From an uncultured Bacilli bacterium (lineage in GTDB: Bacteria > Bacillota_I > Bacilli_A > RF39 > UBA660), in the NCBI GenBank assembly GCA_934157235.1, contig CAKPHH010000001.1, positions 186,001 to 250,000 on the forward strand: 64,000 nucleotides of DNA. Reading direction: 5' to 3'. The notes below the pieces were generated by a model that was not told where the DNA came from, searched no databases, and was given only the letters and a program-made list of their open reading frames with translations. How positions within the stretch are numbered: the first letter of the stretch is position 1; the number at the start of each line of letters is the position of its first letter. The position numbers and the translations under genes were made by a program. Below, one piece after another: positions 35,229 through 44,637 of this stretch.

Positions 35229-35528
35229 ATGAAAAAAGAATGTGCAAATTGTACTAGATCAAAACACAGAACTCCCGACGAGAAAAAGGGTCTAACTAGA
35301 AGACTCCGCATTATTGCTGGACAAATTAATGGTATTGAGCAAATGATTGTAAACGATCGTTACTGTGATGATGTTTTAATTCAAATTTCTTCAACTATTA
35401 ATGCTTTAAAAAGCGTAGGCAATGAAATTTTAAAAAGTCATATGAAAACCTGTATGGTTAAAGATATCAAAGATGAAAAATATGAAGTAGTAGATGACAT
35501 TATTGATCTATTTAGTAAATTAAATTAA
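35229..35528 (+). CDS. CsoR/RcnR/FrmR-family metal- or stress-sensing repressor
   Basis: This 99-residue all-helical repressor has the DUF156 core (LTRRLRIIAGQINGIEQMI). C46, H71 and C75 occupy positions equivalent to the Cu(I) ligands C45/H70/C74 of B. subtilis CsoR, so copper sensing is plausible. An extra CANC motif lies at the N-terminus (C5, C8). No copper ATPase or chaperone gene lies nearby; the downstream gene is mnmA, 19 nt away. ATG 35229 was chosen, with AGGTGATA upstream; GTG 35220 is unlikely. Confidence 0.88.
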   Translation: MKKECANCTRSKHRTPDEKKGLTRRLRIIAGQINGIEQMIVNDRYCDDVLIQISSTINALKSVGNEILKSHMKTCMVKDIKDEKYEVVDDIIDLFSKLN

Positions 35529-35547
35529 CTAATAAAAGAGGCGTAAT

Positions 35548-36654
35548 ATGAAAAAAGTTGTAATAGGCATGTCCGGAGGAGTAGACTCTTCCGTTGCCGC
35601 TATAAAATTAATAGAACAAGGATATGATGTAATCGGCTTATTTATGCGCAATTGGGATTCGTTAGCTGATGGGGAATATAATACTATCCAAACTACTGAA
35701 GAAGGTATTTGTCCTCAAGAAAAAGATTATAATGACGCTAAAGTTGTTTGTGATAAATTAGGTATTCCACTGCACCGCAAAGACTATGTAAAAGAGTATT
35801 GGGATTATGTTTTTACATACTTTTTAGATGAATTAAAAAAAGGAAGAACTCCAAATCCTGATATCATGTGTAATAAATATATAAAATTTGATATGTTTGC
35901 TAAAACAGCTAAAGAGTTAGGAGCCGATTATATCGCAACAGGTCATTATGCTCGTCTAGAAAATGGCAAGTTATTAAGAGCAATCGATGACAATAAAGAC
36001 CAAACTTACTTTCTGTCTCAAGTCAGCAAAGACCAATTCAAAAATGTTTTATTTCCTATCGGAAATATTAAAAAAGATGAAGTCAGAAAAATAGCCCAAG
36101 AACATAATCTATTAACCGCTACTAAAAAAGACTCTACTGGTATTTGTTTTATTGGCGAAAGAAATTTCACTAAATTTTTACAAAACTATTTGCCAAACAC
36201 TCCTGGTGATATAGTAAATATTGATACCAATGAAGTACTTGGCAAACATATTGGTCTTATGTACTACACAATAGGGCAAAGAAAAGGTCTAAATATTGGT
36301 GGTACCGAAAATAGAATGTTTGTTGCTGGTAAAGATTTAACTAAAAATATTTTATATGTCTGTCTTGGCGAGGATAATGATTATTTAATATCAGATTCCT
36401 GTATCATCGAAGATGTCAACTACTTAAGAAATGAAAAAATTACAAACTGTACTGCTAAGTTCCGCTATCGTCAAAAAGACGTTCCGGTAGAATTAACTTG
36501 GCTAGATAATAACGAAATTCTAGTCAAATATCCACAAGGAGTAAAAAGCATCACTCCAGGTCAAGCCTGCGTTCTCTACGATAAAGAAGAATGTCTAGGT
36601 GGAGGTATAATCAAAACAGTTCAGAAAAATAATCAAAAATTATGGTATTTATAG
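35548..36654 (+). CDS. mnmA: tRNA-specific 2-thiouridylase MnmA
   Basis: This enzyme thiolates U34 of tRNA-Lys, -Glu and -Gln using a persulfide. The PP-loop is SGGVDSS (9-15), the two catalytic cysteines are C108 (DIMCNKY) and C200 (TGICFIGERNF), and DQTYFLSQV and GQRKGLNIGG are conserved MnmA motifs. The 368-residue length is typical. AAGAGGCG precedes the ATG. It is co-transcribed with the CsoR-family gene; a B3/B4-domain gene follows after 10 nt. Confidence 0.96.
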   Translation: MKKVVIGMSGGVDSSVAAIKLIEQGYDVIGLFMRNWDSLADGEYNTIQTTEEGICPQEKDYNDAKVVCDKLGIPLHRKDYVKEYWDYVFTYFLDELKKGRTPNPDIMCNKYIKFDMFAKTAKELGADYIATGHYARLENGKLLRAIDDNKDQTYFLSQVSKDQFKNVLFPIGNIKKDEVRKIAQEHNLLTATKKDSTGICFIGERNFTKFLQNYLPNTPGDIVNIDTNEVLGKHIGLMYYTIGQRKGLNIGGTENRMFVAGKDLTKNILYVCLGEDNDYLISDSCIIEDVNYLRNEKITNCTAKFRYRQKDVPVELTWLDNNEILVKYPQGVKSITPGQACVLYDKEECLGGGIIKTVQKNNQKLWYL

Positions 36655-36664
36655 GAGGTATAAT

Positions 36665-37330
36665 ATGAAATTTATTGTAGATGAAAAAGTATTAGAATTA
36701 GGAGTAAAAATAAAAGCCGTAATAATTAAAGGTCTTGATAATGAAAATGTCAATGAAGACTATTTAACTTGGAGAAAAAATAAAGTCCAAGAACTTATCA
36801 CTAAATATAAAGATTATGACATTAAAAACGATCCTATCATTGAAGGGTTTTATGAACTACATCAAGAAGTTGGTGTTCCAAGAAGAAAAAATCTACCCGC
36901 TTCTGAAAATTTAATTAAACTACTAACTAAAAGAGAAGAATTAGTAAGTATCAATAAAGCCGTAGATATTTATAACATTTTATCTATAGAATCAAAATTA
37001 TGTCTAGGAGCTCATGATATCGATAAAGTATCTGGTAATGTTTCTCTGAAAATAACTGATGGTACTGAAAAATTCCTACCTTTAGGTAGTGAAGAACTAA
37101 AACCAATCAATCCTGGTGAATACTCTTTTGTTGATGATGATAATGATGTCGTTTGTTGGTTAGATATCAGACAAGTAGATAAAACAAAAGTAACTGGAGC
37201 CTCTAAAAATGTCTTGTATTTAATAATTGGTAACAAAGAAACAAAAGATGAAGACCTAGAAAAGGTTACCAATGATTTAATAGAATTAACTACTAAATTT
37301 GCTGGAGGAACAGCTGAAATCGTAAAATAA
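36665..37330 (+). CDS. B3/B4-domain (PheRS beta-like) protein
   Basis: This 221-residue stand-alone protein has a B3/B4 fold as found in phenylalanyl-tRNA synthetase beta, with ELHQEVGVPRRKNLPASENL (64-83) and LGAHDIDKVSGNVSLKI. It lacks synthetase catalytic motifs. Related free-standing proteins edit or bind tRNA or have no known role. GGAGG precedes the ATG. It lies in the mnmA unit and a terminator follows. Confidence 0.85.
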   Translation: MKFIVDEKVLELGVKIKAVIIKGLDNENVNEDYLTWRKNKVQELITKYKDYDIKNDPIIEGFYELHQEVGVPRRKNLPASENLIKLLTKREELVSINKAVDIYNILSIESKLCLGAHDIDKVSGNVSLKITDGTEKFLPLGSEELKPINPGEYSFVDDDNDVVCWLDIRQVDKTKVTGASKNVLYLIIGNKETKDEDLEKVTNDLIELTTKFAGGTAEIVK

Positions 37331-37340
37331 TTAAAATATA

Positions 37341-37360
37341 AAGGACTTAGGTCCTTTTTT
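37341..37360 (+). terminator. Rho-independent terminator
   Basis: AAGGAC (37341-37346) pairs with GTCCTT (37351-37356), followed by T residues. It ends the csoR-like/mnmA unit. Confidence 0.75.
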
Positions 37361-37443
37361 CTATGTCAAGTTGAAAAAAAGAATGCCTAATAATTAAATA
37401 TAATAGAGTTTCATGATATACTTATATTAATAGGTGATACTAA

Positions 37444-38118
37444 ATGAAATTAAAAGATTTACAAAAACATTATAATAAACTTCAATTAGAGTATGGATCT
37501 CCTGATTTAGATTCTATTTATAATGGTGGCTGTGAAGATAATCCAGATATCTGTTTTGTCTTTATGAATCCCACTGGTAGAAATATTGCCTCCAAGAAAT
37601 CTTGGCATGGTTTAAAATCTCCTTGGATTGGTACTAAAAACATCTGGGATCTATTCTACGCTCTAGATTTAGTTGATGAAAAAATCTATCAGACCATCAA
37701 GAAAATACCAGGACCATCTTGGACCGAAGAGTTTGCTGCCGAAGTTTATGCTGATGTTACTAAACATAAAGTTTTTATAACTAATCTTGGTAAATGTACT
37801 CAAGTAGACGCTAGACCTTTACCAGATAGAGTTTATAAAGAATATCTAGATTTATTATTAAAGGAAATAGAAATAGTAAATCCCAAAGTAATTATTCTCT
37901 TTGGTAACCAAGTAAGTAGTATTGTCTTAAATGAAAAAATATCCGTTTCTGCAGCCAGAAAAGAAAAACACTCTTTAAAAATAAAAAATAAAAATTATAA
38001 AGCATATCCTGTTTATTATCCCATTGGAAATGGTCGTTTCAATATTGATAAATCTATAGAAGATATAAACTGGATAATTGAAAAAGAAATCAAAGAAAAA
38101 GCAATAATAGGAGAGTAA
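37444..38118 (+). CDS. uracil-DNA glycosylase superfamily protein
   Basis: This 224-residue protein has UDG-fold motifs: ICFVFMNPTGRNIASKKSW (about 36-54) as motif 1, VFITNLGKCTQVDARPLPD in the middle, KVIILFGNQVSS and a C-terminal YYPIGNGRF segment, where family members usually have H-P-[ST]. That substitution leaves activity uncertain. It resembles family 4/5-like DNA repair proteins. The start is ATG 37444 with AGGTGA upstream. It is one nucleotide before cmk, in the same operon. Confidence 0.78.
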   Translation: MKLKDLQKHYNKLQLEYGSPDLDSIYNGGCEDNPDICFVFMNPTGRNIASKKSWHGLKSPWIGTKNIWDLFYALDLVDEKIYQTIKKIPGPSWTEEFAAEVYADVTKHKVFITNLGKCTQVDARPLPDRVYKEYLDLLLKEIEIVNPKVIILFGNQVSSIVLNEKISVSAARKEKHSLKIKNKNYKAYPVYYPIGNGRFNIDKSIEDINWIIEKEIKEKAIIGE

Positions 38119-38119
38119 T

Positions 38120-38752
38120 ATGCAAGTAGCAATCGATGGCCTAACTAGAGTAGGAAAAACAAGTATTACCAAAAAGTTAGGAGAAAAATTAAACTACCAA
38201 GTCTGTAATTCTGGAAATATCTATCGATTAATCACCCTTGATTTATTAGATAATTCCATTACTATCAACGATAAAGAAAAAATCATAAAACGTCTTCCTA
38301 ATATAAAAATAAAGATAACCTCATCAGGAATGTTGTTAAATGATAAAAATGTCAACCAACGACTTGAAGATGAAATCGTTTTTCAAAATACTATAGACTT
38401 TTCAACCATCAAGGAAATAAAAGAATATGTCCGAGTTATCCAAAAAGAATTTATCAAGACTAATAAAGATTTAATTATGGAAGGAAGAGACATATCAGAA
38501 AGAGTTATGCCTAACGCTGATATAAAATTCTATTTATATGCTAGTCTTAATAAACGAGCAGACCGTTTAACAGAAAAAATGAAAAACTTAACACTTGATC
38601 AAGCCCTAAAAGAAATAGAAAAACGTGATCAAAAAGATATCGAGTCTGGTAATTTTCTAAGACCAACAAACGCCATTGAAATAGATACTTCTATGCTATC
38701 TATCGATGAAATAGTCGACCTTATGTTAGAAAAAATTCAAAATGTAAAGTAA
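38120..38752 (+). CDS. cmk: cytidylate kinase
   Basis: This kinase phosphorylates CMP/dCMP with ATP. It has the P-loop GLTRVGKTS (7-15), a variant of the usual GPAGxGKS/T, then SGNIYR (normally SGAxYR), MEGRDISERVMPNADIKFYL (substrate-binding loop and Walker-B-like region) and an R-rich LID (ADRLTEKMK). At 210 residues it fits Cmk, though the 30-50 residue NMP-binding insertion appears short. The gene follows the UDG-like gene directly, and a conserved promoter box begins 8 bp downstream. Confidence 0.78.
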   Translation: MQVAIDGLTRVGKTSITKKLGEKLNYQVCNSGNIYRLITLDLLDNSITINDKEKIIKRLPNIKIKITSSGMLLNDKNVNQRLEDEIVFQNTIDFSTIKEIKEYVRVIQKEFIKTNKDLIMEGRDISERVMPNADIKFYLYASLNKRADRLTEKMKNLTLDQALKEIEKRDQKDIESGNFLRPTNAIEIDTSMLSIDEIVDLMLEKIQNVK

Positions 38753-38759
38753 ACTTACC

Positions 38760-38808
38760 AAAATTCCAAGTGAATTTGCTTGTATGCAACCAAATTAATA
38801 CATATAAT
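38760..38808 (+). promoter_or_regulatory. promoter with conserved operator-like box (copy 1)
   Basis: The 34-nt box at 38760-38793 is nearly identical to one at 52323-52356 (AAAATTCCAAGT, a variable middle, then ATGCAACCAA). It overlaps a -35 candidate (TTGTAT, 38780-38785). TATAAT lies 17 bp further (38803-38808). Both copies have the same distance from box to -10. It contains TTGC/GCAA half-sites around the -35. It drives the fused ABC genes from 38838. Confidence 0.75.
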
Positions 38809-38837
38809 TATCTTAGTTAAAAGAAAGGAAACTATAT

Positions 38838-41075
38838 ATGATAAAATTAAAAAACGTCTCAAAATTCTATTATAGCAAAGGTGTTATTGCGTCTGGTTTC
38901 ACTAAAGTAAATCTCGAATTTGAAATAGGTGAATTCATCGCTATAACTGGTGAATCAGGTTCCGGTAAATCAACCCTTCTAAATGTAATTTCTGGTCTTG
39001 ACACTTATGAAGAAGGAGAAATGTACATTAATGGTCTAGAAACTAGCCATTATCTAGAAAAAGATTGGGAAGATTATCGTCGTAAATATATTGGTAACAT
39101 TTATCAAAATTTTAATTTAATTAATAGTTATACAGTTTATCAAAATATTGAACTTGTCCTAATTCTAAATGGTCTAACCAAAAAAGAGGCTAAACCTAAA
39201 GTTTTAGATTTAATAGATAAAGTAGGATTAAACAAATTTCGTAAAACTAAAGTATCTAAACTATCAGGAGGTCAAAAACAACGTGTTGCGATTGCTAGAG
39301 CTCTAGCAAAAGATGTTCCAATCATCATTGCTGATGAACCTACCGGAAACCTTGATAAAAGATCTGCCGAAAGTGTTATAAAACTATTAAGCGAACTATC
39401 AAAAGATAAATTAGTTATCATTGTAACTCATAATTATGAACAAATAAGTGACTATGCGACTAGAAGAATAACTATGCATGATGGCAAAGTCTTAGAAGAT
39501 AAAAAAATAAAACAAGTAAAATATGGAACAGCTCTAGAAAATCATTACAAAAATATAACTTTCTTCAATAAATTAAAATTAGGTATTAGAAACACTTTCA
39601 ACGTTGCTCCTAAATTTATTTTACTTTTAATGGTATATCTATTTATTGTTGTTGCCTTAATGACTGAATATTCCTCTTTTAAAAAGGGAGAGTATGAAGC
39701 CAGTAAATCTGGATATAACTATTTATTTCAAGATTTAGATGAAAGTCGTATTGTTATCAAGAAAAATGATAAAACAAGTTTCTCTCAAGAGGAAATCACC
39801 AAGCTAGAAGCTCTAAAAAATATTCAACATGTCATGAAAAACGATGCCATAGTTGATCAAACATTCTTCTTGAGTTCAACAGATAATACTTACTATGTGG
39901 ATGGTATTCCTAAAAACATTAAACAACTAGTTGGAAAGCCTGACATTGGTAGAATGCCAGAAACTGATAATGAAATAGTCATTGCCGGTAATAAAAAAGA
40001 ATACTACATTGGCACAAAATATGAAGAATTAATGAGTAAAACTTATAGTGTTGAAACTTCATCTACTTCTCTTGTCCAAGATGATTTAAAAAGTTATAAA
40101 ATAGTTGGTATTAAATACAAAAATGATTTAGAGACTTATCAGTATCAATTGTATTTTACTGAAAAAGCTATTGATAAATTCCAAGTTCAAACTAATGAAG
40201 CTTATAGTAAAACAGTTGTTAGTTTTCTAGGAAAAAATCATAAAGTAAATTCCTGGGAGCCATCTTATAAAGTGGTTCCAAATAACAAAGTACCATTAAA
40301 TGAAGCTTTTATTTCAGAAGATAATAAATATATTTGCCCTAAAGAAAACTGTCTTGGTCAAAATATCAATATTAATATCAGTAATCTCTATTATCAAGAT
40401 ACTCTTACCATTCGTGTCAGTAAATATTACAACTCTAAAAATATTGCTTCAGTCCTAGAAATGCCAAACTACAATAAAGAAAACTTTGATTTATACAATG
40501 GTATAATCTTCATAAATCCAGGAAACTATAATAATTTATATAATAAAGATACTTATCAAATGAGTATCTACGTAAAAGATCCTCATAAAATTCAAGAAAC
40601 AGTCAAAGAACTAAATGATTTAAACTATAACACACTAGTTATAAAAGATACTTTAGTTCATCCAACTGCAACAGTTATTGTCAGAGTCTTTAAAATAATC
40701 GTTACTATAATTTTAGTTGCTACACTTTTCTTTATCACATATTTTGTTATAAAGCTAATCTTAAAATCCAGAAATATTTATTATACAACTATTAGAATGT
40801 TAGGTTCTCCTAAAAAAGTAGCAAGACAACTATTAATAATAGAGTTATTTATCGTTGCCAATATTGCATATTTTGCCTTTGATTGTTTAATTTACTTAAA
40901 TGGTATTGGCACAATAAAGAATTCAATTCTTCAAACTATAAATGAATATTTATCATTTAATGATTATATTTTAATCTACTTAATTTTAGTTTTCTTATCA
41001 TTCCTAATAAGTGAAAAGTATGCCGCTAAAATATTTAAGAAGAGTGTTATGAACTCTTATAGGGAAGAGGTGTAA
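38838..41075 (+). CDS. ABC transporter, ATPase-permease fusion 1
   Basis: This 745-residue single-chain exporter has an N-terminal ATPase (1-225: GESGSGKS at 38-45, LSGGQKQRVA at 142-151, IIIADEPTG at 162-170) and a C-terminal FtsX/MacB-like permease. The permease has a helix (about 250-270), a large extracytoplasmic domain (about 275-610) and a three-helix bundle (about 615-735). The IYYTTIRMLGSPKKVARQ segment is the coupling motif. AAAGGAAA precedes the ATG. It is 2 nt from a paralogous fusion gene; the two could form a heterodimer. Confidence 0.9.
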   Translation: MIKLKNVSKFYYSKGVIASGFTKVNLEFEIGEFIAITGESGSGKSTLLNVISGLDTYEEGEMYINGLETSHYLEKDWEDYRRKYIGNIYQNFNLINSYTVYQNIELVLILNGLTKKEAKPKVLDLIDKVGLNKFRKTKVSKLSGGQKQRVAIARALAKDVPIIIADEPTGNLDKRSAESVIKLLSELSKDKLVIIVTHNYEQISDYATRRITMHDGKVLEDKKIKQVKYGTALENHYKNITFFNKLKLGIRNTFNVAPKFILLLMVYLFIVVALMTEYSSFKKGEYEASKSGYNYLFQDLDESRIVIKKNDKTSFSQEEITKLEALKNIQHVMKNDAIVDQTFFLSSTDNTYYVDGIPKNIKQLVGKPDIGRMPETDNEIVIAGNKKEYYIGTKYEELMSKTYSVETSSTSLVQDDLKSYKIVGIKYKNDLETYQYQLYFTEKAIDKFQVQTNEAYSKTVVSFLGKNHKVNSWEPSYKVVPNNKVPLNEAFISEDNKYICPKENCLGQNININISNLYYQDTLTIRVSKYYNSKNIASVLEMPNYNKENFDLYNGIIFINPGNYNNLYNKDTYQMSIYVKDPHKIQETVKELNDLNYNTLVIKDTLVHPTATVIVRVFKIIVTIILVATLFFITYFVIKLILKSRNIYYTTIRMLGSPKKVARQLLIIELFIVANIAYFAFDCLIYLNGIGTIKNSILQTINEYLSFNDYILIYLILVFLSFLISEKYAAKIFKKSVMNSYREEV

Positions 41076-41077
41076 TA

Positions 41078-43516
41078 ATGATAAAAATAGAAAATATAAA
41101 TAAATATTTTAATCGTTACAAGAAAAATCAAATTCATGTCATCGATAACACCTCTCTTACTTTAGGAGATACTGGTCTAGTAGCTTTGCTTGGACCCTCT
41201 GGTTCTGGTAAAACAACTCTTTTAAATGTTATTGGTGGTCTAGATAAAGTTCAAAAAGGTAAAATATTTATTAATGATCAAAAGATTACTAGTAAGTTCA
41301 GTTATAAAGTAGATAAAATAAGAAATTTAAATATTGGTTATATCTTTCAAGACTATAAACTAGTAGATAATTTATCAGTCTATGATAACGTTGCCTTAAG
41401 TTTAAAAATAATTGGTATCAAAGATAAAAAAGAAATAGATAAACGTGTAACATATGTCCTAGAAAAAGTAGGTATGTATCGTTATCGTAAAAGACCTGCT
41501 AATATGTTATCTGGTGGTGAACGTCAAAGAGTAGGTATAGCTCGTGCTATTGTAAAAAATCCTAACATTATCATAGCTGATGAACCAACAGGTAACTTAG
41601 ATAGTAAAAACTCTGTTGAAATAATGAATATTATTAAAGCTATTTCTAAAGATAGATTAGTAATCTTAGTAACTCATGAAACTAATTTAGCTAACTTTTA
41701 CGCTAGTAGAATTATTGAAATATCTGATGGTAAAGTTATTAAAGATTATGAAAACACTCATACCAATGAATTAGACTACGCTATAGATAATAGATTCTAT
41801 TTAAAAGACTTTAAAAAGGAAGAAAATTTCAAAGATAAAACCAATGATATTACAATCTATCACGATAATAATGAAAAACTTCAAGTAGAAATAGTAATTA
41901 GAAATAATAATATTTATATTCGTAGTAAAAACAATAACTCTATTGAAGTAGTCGATGAAGATTCAAGTATTGAGTTTATTGATGATCATTATCATAAATT
42001 AGATAAATCTGAACTAGAAAAATACGAGTTTGATTTTGAAAATATTATTGATAAAAATAGAAAATTAAAATACTCATCAATATTCAATCCTCTTACGTTT
42101 ATTACTAATGGTTTTAAAAAAGTCTTCTCATATTCTCTAATTAAAAAGATTCTCCTATTTGGTTTCTTCTTATCTGGAATCTTCATAATGATTTCAACTA
42201 GTACCTTAGGAGCTGCTTCTAGAGTAAATGAAAAAGAGTTTGTTAAAACTAATAAAAACTACATAACTATAGAAGCTCAAAAGACAAGTCTAGAAGAATA
42301 TAAAAAATATAGTGAAATGCCTGGTGTAAAATATATTATACCAAGTAATTCCAGTATCAGCATGCGTATGCCTCTAACTGATTATTACCAAACATCTGGT
42401 AAAAATATGCTTTTAAAAGGTTCTCTATCTTCTTTAAATATGATTACTAAAGATGATCTTATTTATGGTAGAATGCCTGAAAATAATCAAGAGATTGTCG
42501 TTGATAAACTAGCTATTGAAAAAATGTTTTCTTCAAGTGATAATGTCAATAAAATGGCCAATCTAAAAAAAGTTAAAGATGTTTTAAATAGAGTAGTAAC
42601 AATTACTTCAATGGATGACTTCCATATCGTAGGAATTACCGATTTAACATCTCCATCTATTTATGCTAATGAAGAAATATTTACTGATATACTATATAAT
42701 GCTAAAAGTGTAACTAGTGAATATGCTGAAAGAAATGAAGGGGCAACTGGTCTTCAAGACTATGAACTATTTAAAAATAAAATAACTATAACTAAAGGTC
42801 GAGCTCCAACTAATGATTATGAAACAATTGTTAATGCCTCTAACAAAGAAGAAATGAAACTAAATAAAGAAATTTCCACTAAAGTAGGAGAACGTAAATT
42901 AGTTGTTGTAGGCTACTATACTTCAGCAGATGAATTAAATAACTATTTTATAAATCGCAATACCATTAAAAATAGTTTAATTTTAAAAGCAAAAGCCTTC
43001 ACAATCTATCCTGATAATAAAACTAAAGTTTTAAAAGACTTTAGAAGTAATTATGAAATAAATATCTATGATAGCTATGAAAACGATCGTGATAATTACA
43101 TTGCTTCTCGAGCAAAAAGTAATCGTTTAATGTTAGCCGGAGCAATTATTGTTTTAAGTATTTCCCTAATAGAAATATTCTTAATGACTCGTTCTTCATT
43201 CTTATCCAGAGTAAAAGAAGTAGGGGTATATCGTGCAATAGGAGTTAAAAAGAAAGATATTTATATCATGTTCTCTGGTGAAATAATCGCTATAACAACC
43301 TTAACAAGTTTACTTGGTATATTAATATGTGCTTATATAATGAAAGTCATCACAAACGTTCCATCTATGCAAAATATTATTATGGTTAATATTAAAACTA
43401 TTGTAGAAGCAATAATAATTTGTTATGGTTTCAATCTATTAGTTGGTCTAATCCCTGTTTTCGCAACTCTACGTAAAACACCAGCTGCTATTCTAGCTAG
43501 AACCGATCTAGATTAA
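41078..43516 (+). CDS. ABC transporter, ATPase-permease fusion 2
   Basis: This 812-residue paralogue has an N-terminal ATPase (GPSGSGKT at 39-46, LSGGERQRVG at 144-153, IIIADEPTGNLD) and a C-terminal FtsX-type permease. An Asp/Asn-rich spacer (about 225-340) lies before the first permease helix (about 360). A long extracytoplasmic domain and C-terminal helices (about 685-800) follow, with SRVKEVGVYRAIGVKKKDI as the coupling motif. Both fusions together give two ATPases and two half-permeases. Substrate unknown; envelope lipid or peptide export is plausible. A terminator follows. Confidence 0.9.
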   Translation: MIKIENINKYFNRYKKNQIHVIDNTSLTLGDTGLVALLGPSGSGKTTLLNVIGGLDKVQKGKIFINDQKITSKFSYKVDKIRNLNIGYIFQDYKLVDNLSVYDNVALSLKIIGIKDKKEIDKRVTYVLEKVGMYRYRKRPANMLSGGERQRVGIARAIVKNPNIIIADEPTGNLDSKNSVEIMNIIKAISKDRLVILVTHETNLANFYASRIIEISDGKVIKDYENTHTNELDYAIDNRFYLKDFKKEENFKDKTNDITIYHDNNEKLQVEIVIRNNNIYIRSKNNNSIEVVDEDSSIEFIDDHYHKLDKSELEKYEFDFENIIDKNRKLKYSSIFNPLTFITNGFKKVFSYSLIKKILLFGFFLSGIFIMISTSTLGAASRVNEKEFVKTNKNYITIEAQKTSLEEYKKYSEMPGVKYIIPSNSSISMRMPLTDYYQTSGKNMLLKGSLSSLNMITKDDLIYGRMPENNQEIVVDKLAIEKMFSSSDNVNKMANLKKVKDVLNRVVTITSMDDFHIVGITDLTSPSIYANEEIFTDILYNAKSVTSEYAERNEGATGLQDYELFKNKITITKGRAPTNDYETIVNASNKEEMKLNKEISTKVGERKLVVVGYYTSADELNNYFINRNTIKNSLILKAKAFTIYPDNKTKVLKDFRSNYEINIYDSYENDRDNYIASRAKSNRLMLAGAIIVLSISLIEIFLMTRSSFLSRVKEVGVYRAIGVKKKDIYIMFSGEIIAITTLTSLLGILICAYIMKVITNVPSMQNIIMVNIKTIVEAIIICYGFNLLVGLIPVFATLRKTPAAILARTDLD

Positions 43517-43529
43517 AATAAAAAAATAC

Positions 43530-43559
43530 AAAGTAGATAAGTAAATTTGTCTACTTTTT
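43530..43559 (+). terminator. Rho-independent terminator
   Basis: AAAGTAGATAA pairs with TTTGTCTACTTTTT (one bulge), with five T in the 3' arm. It ends the fused ABC operon. Confidence 0.82.
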
Positions 43560-43588
43560 GTTATAATAAAATTATAGGAGAAATATAT

Positions 43589-44458
43589 ATGGAAAAAGCT
43601 AAAGTATATTTTACAAAAAATTTAACTAGTGAAAGTCTAATAAATTTATATAAGAAAGCTAATTGTTCTTTAGAAGGAAAAGTAGCCGTAAAAGTTCATT
43701 CTGGAGAAAAGGGTAACCAAAACTTTCTTCATCCTGAGTATTTCAAAGAAATTATTGATTATGTGTCTGGTACAGTCGTAGAATGTAATACAGCTTATGA
43801 TGGAGCCAGAAATACTACAGAAAAACATAAAGAATTATTAAAAGAACATGAATGGACAAAGTATTTTAATGTTGATTTGTTAGATGCTGAAGGTCCAGAT
43901 TTAGTGCTACCTATACCAAATGGTAAAGTAATTAAAGAAAATTACGTTGGTAAAAATATTAAAAATTACGACTCAATGTTAGTCCTATCTCATTTTAAAG
44001 GTCACCCAATGGGTGGTTATGGTGGAGCTTTAAAACAACTATCTATTGGTTGTGCTTCATCATATGGTAAAGCCTATATCCATGGAGCCAGTATTCCTGA
44101 AAATATCTGGACAGCCAATCATGATAGTTTCTTAGAATCCATGGCTGATGCAGCCTCATCTGTTGTAAAACTATTCAATAATAAGATTGTCTACATCAAT
44201 GTTTTATCAAATATGTCCATAGATTGTGATTGTTGCAGTATAGCTGAAGACCCATGTATGAAAGATATAGGTATAGTCTTATCAACAGATCCTATTGCTA
44301 TAGACCAAGCATGTCTAGACTTAGTCTATAATAGCACTGATCCAGGAAGAGATCATTTAATAGAAAGAATAGAATCAAGAAATGGTCATCATACTATAGA
44401 TGCTGCTAAAAAACTAGGTATAGGTACAACAGACTATGAATTAATTAATATAGACTAA
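43589..44458 (+). CDS. DUF362-family protein
   Basis: This 289-residue cytoplasmic protein has typical DUF362 segments: VAVKVHSGEKGNQNFLHPEY, VECNTAYDGARNTTEKH, SHFKGHPMGGYGGALKQLSI and VLSTDPIAIDQACLDLV. A C.CC....PC cluster (CDCCSIAEDPC, about 222-232) could bind a metal or Fe-S cluster. Unlike many family members it has no appended ferredoxin domain. Function of DUF362 is not known. I chose ATG 43589, 8 nt after AGGAGA, over TTG 43547. Confidence 0.85.
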   Translation: MEKAKVYFTKNLTSESLINLYKKANCSLEGKVAVKVHSGEKGNQNFLHPEYFKEIIDYVSGTVVECNTAYDGARNTTEKHKELLKEHEWTKYFNVDLLDAEGPDLVLPIPNGKVIKENYVGKNIKNYDSMLVLSHFKGHPMGGYGGALKQLSIGCASSYGKAYIHGASIPENIWTANHDSFLESMADAASSVVKLFNNKIVYINVLSNMSIDCDCCSIAEDPCMKDIGIVLSTDPIAIDQACLDLVYNSTDPGRDHLIERIESRNGHHTIDAAKKLGIGTTDYELINID

Positions 44459-44461
44459 AAG

Positions 44462-44489
44462 TGCATATATTCTTTTATATGTATTTTTT
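44462..44489 (+). terminator. Rho-independent terminator
   Basis: TGCATATA (44462-44469) pairs with TATATGTA (44476-44483), followed by six T. Confidence 0.75.
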
Positions 44490-44536
44490 CTTTATATAAA
44501 GATAAAAAGTCAAACTTTACATAAAATTTAAAATAG

Positions 44537-44565
44537 TTGACATTAAATATTTAAGTAGTTACAAT
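44537..44565 (+). promoter_or_regulatory. promoter of the four-gene ABC operon
   Basis: TTGACA (44537-44542), 17-bp spacer, TACAAT (44560-44565). Downstream, a GATATT/AATATC hairpin with an AT loop (about 44592-44612) lies in the leader before AGGAG. Confidence 0.75.
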
Positions 44566-44637
44566 AACATTAACTAGTCTTTAAGTATTTGTAGATATTT
44601 ATATTATAATATCTCGTAAAAATTATAGGAGAAAATT

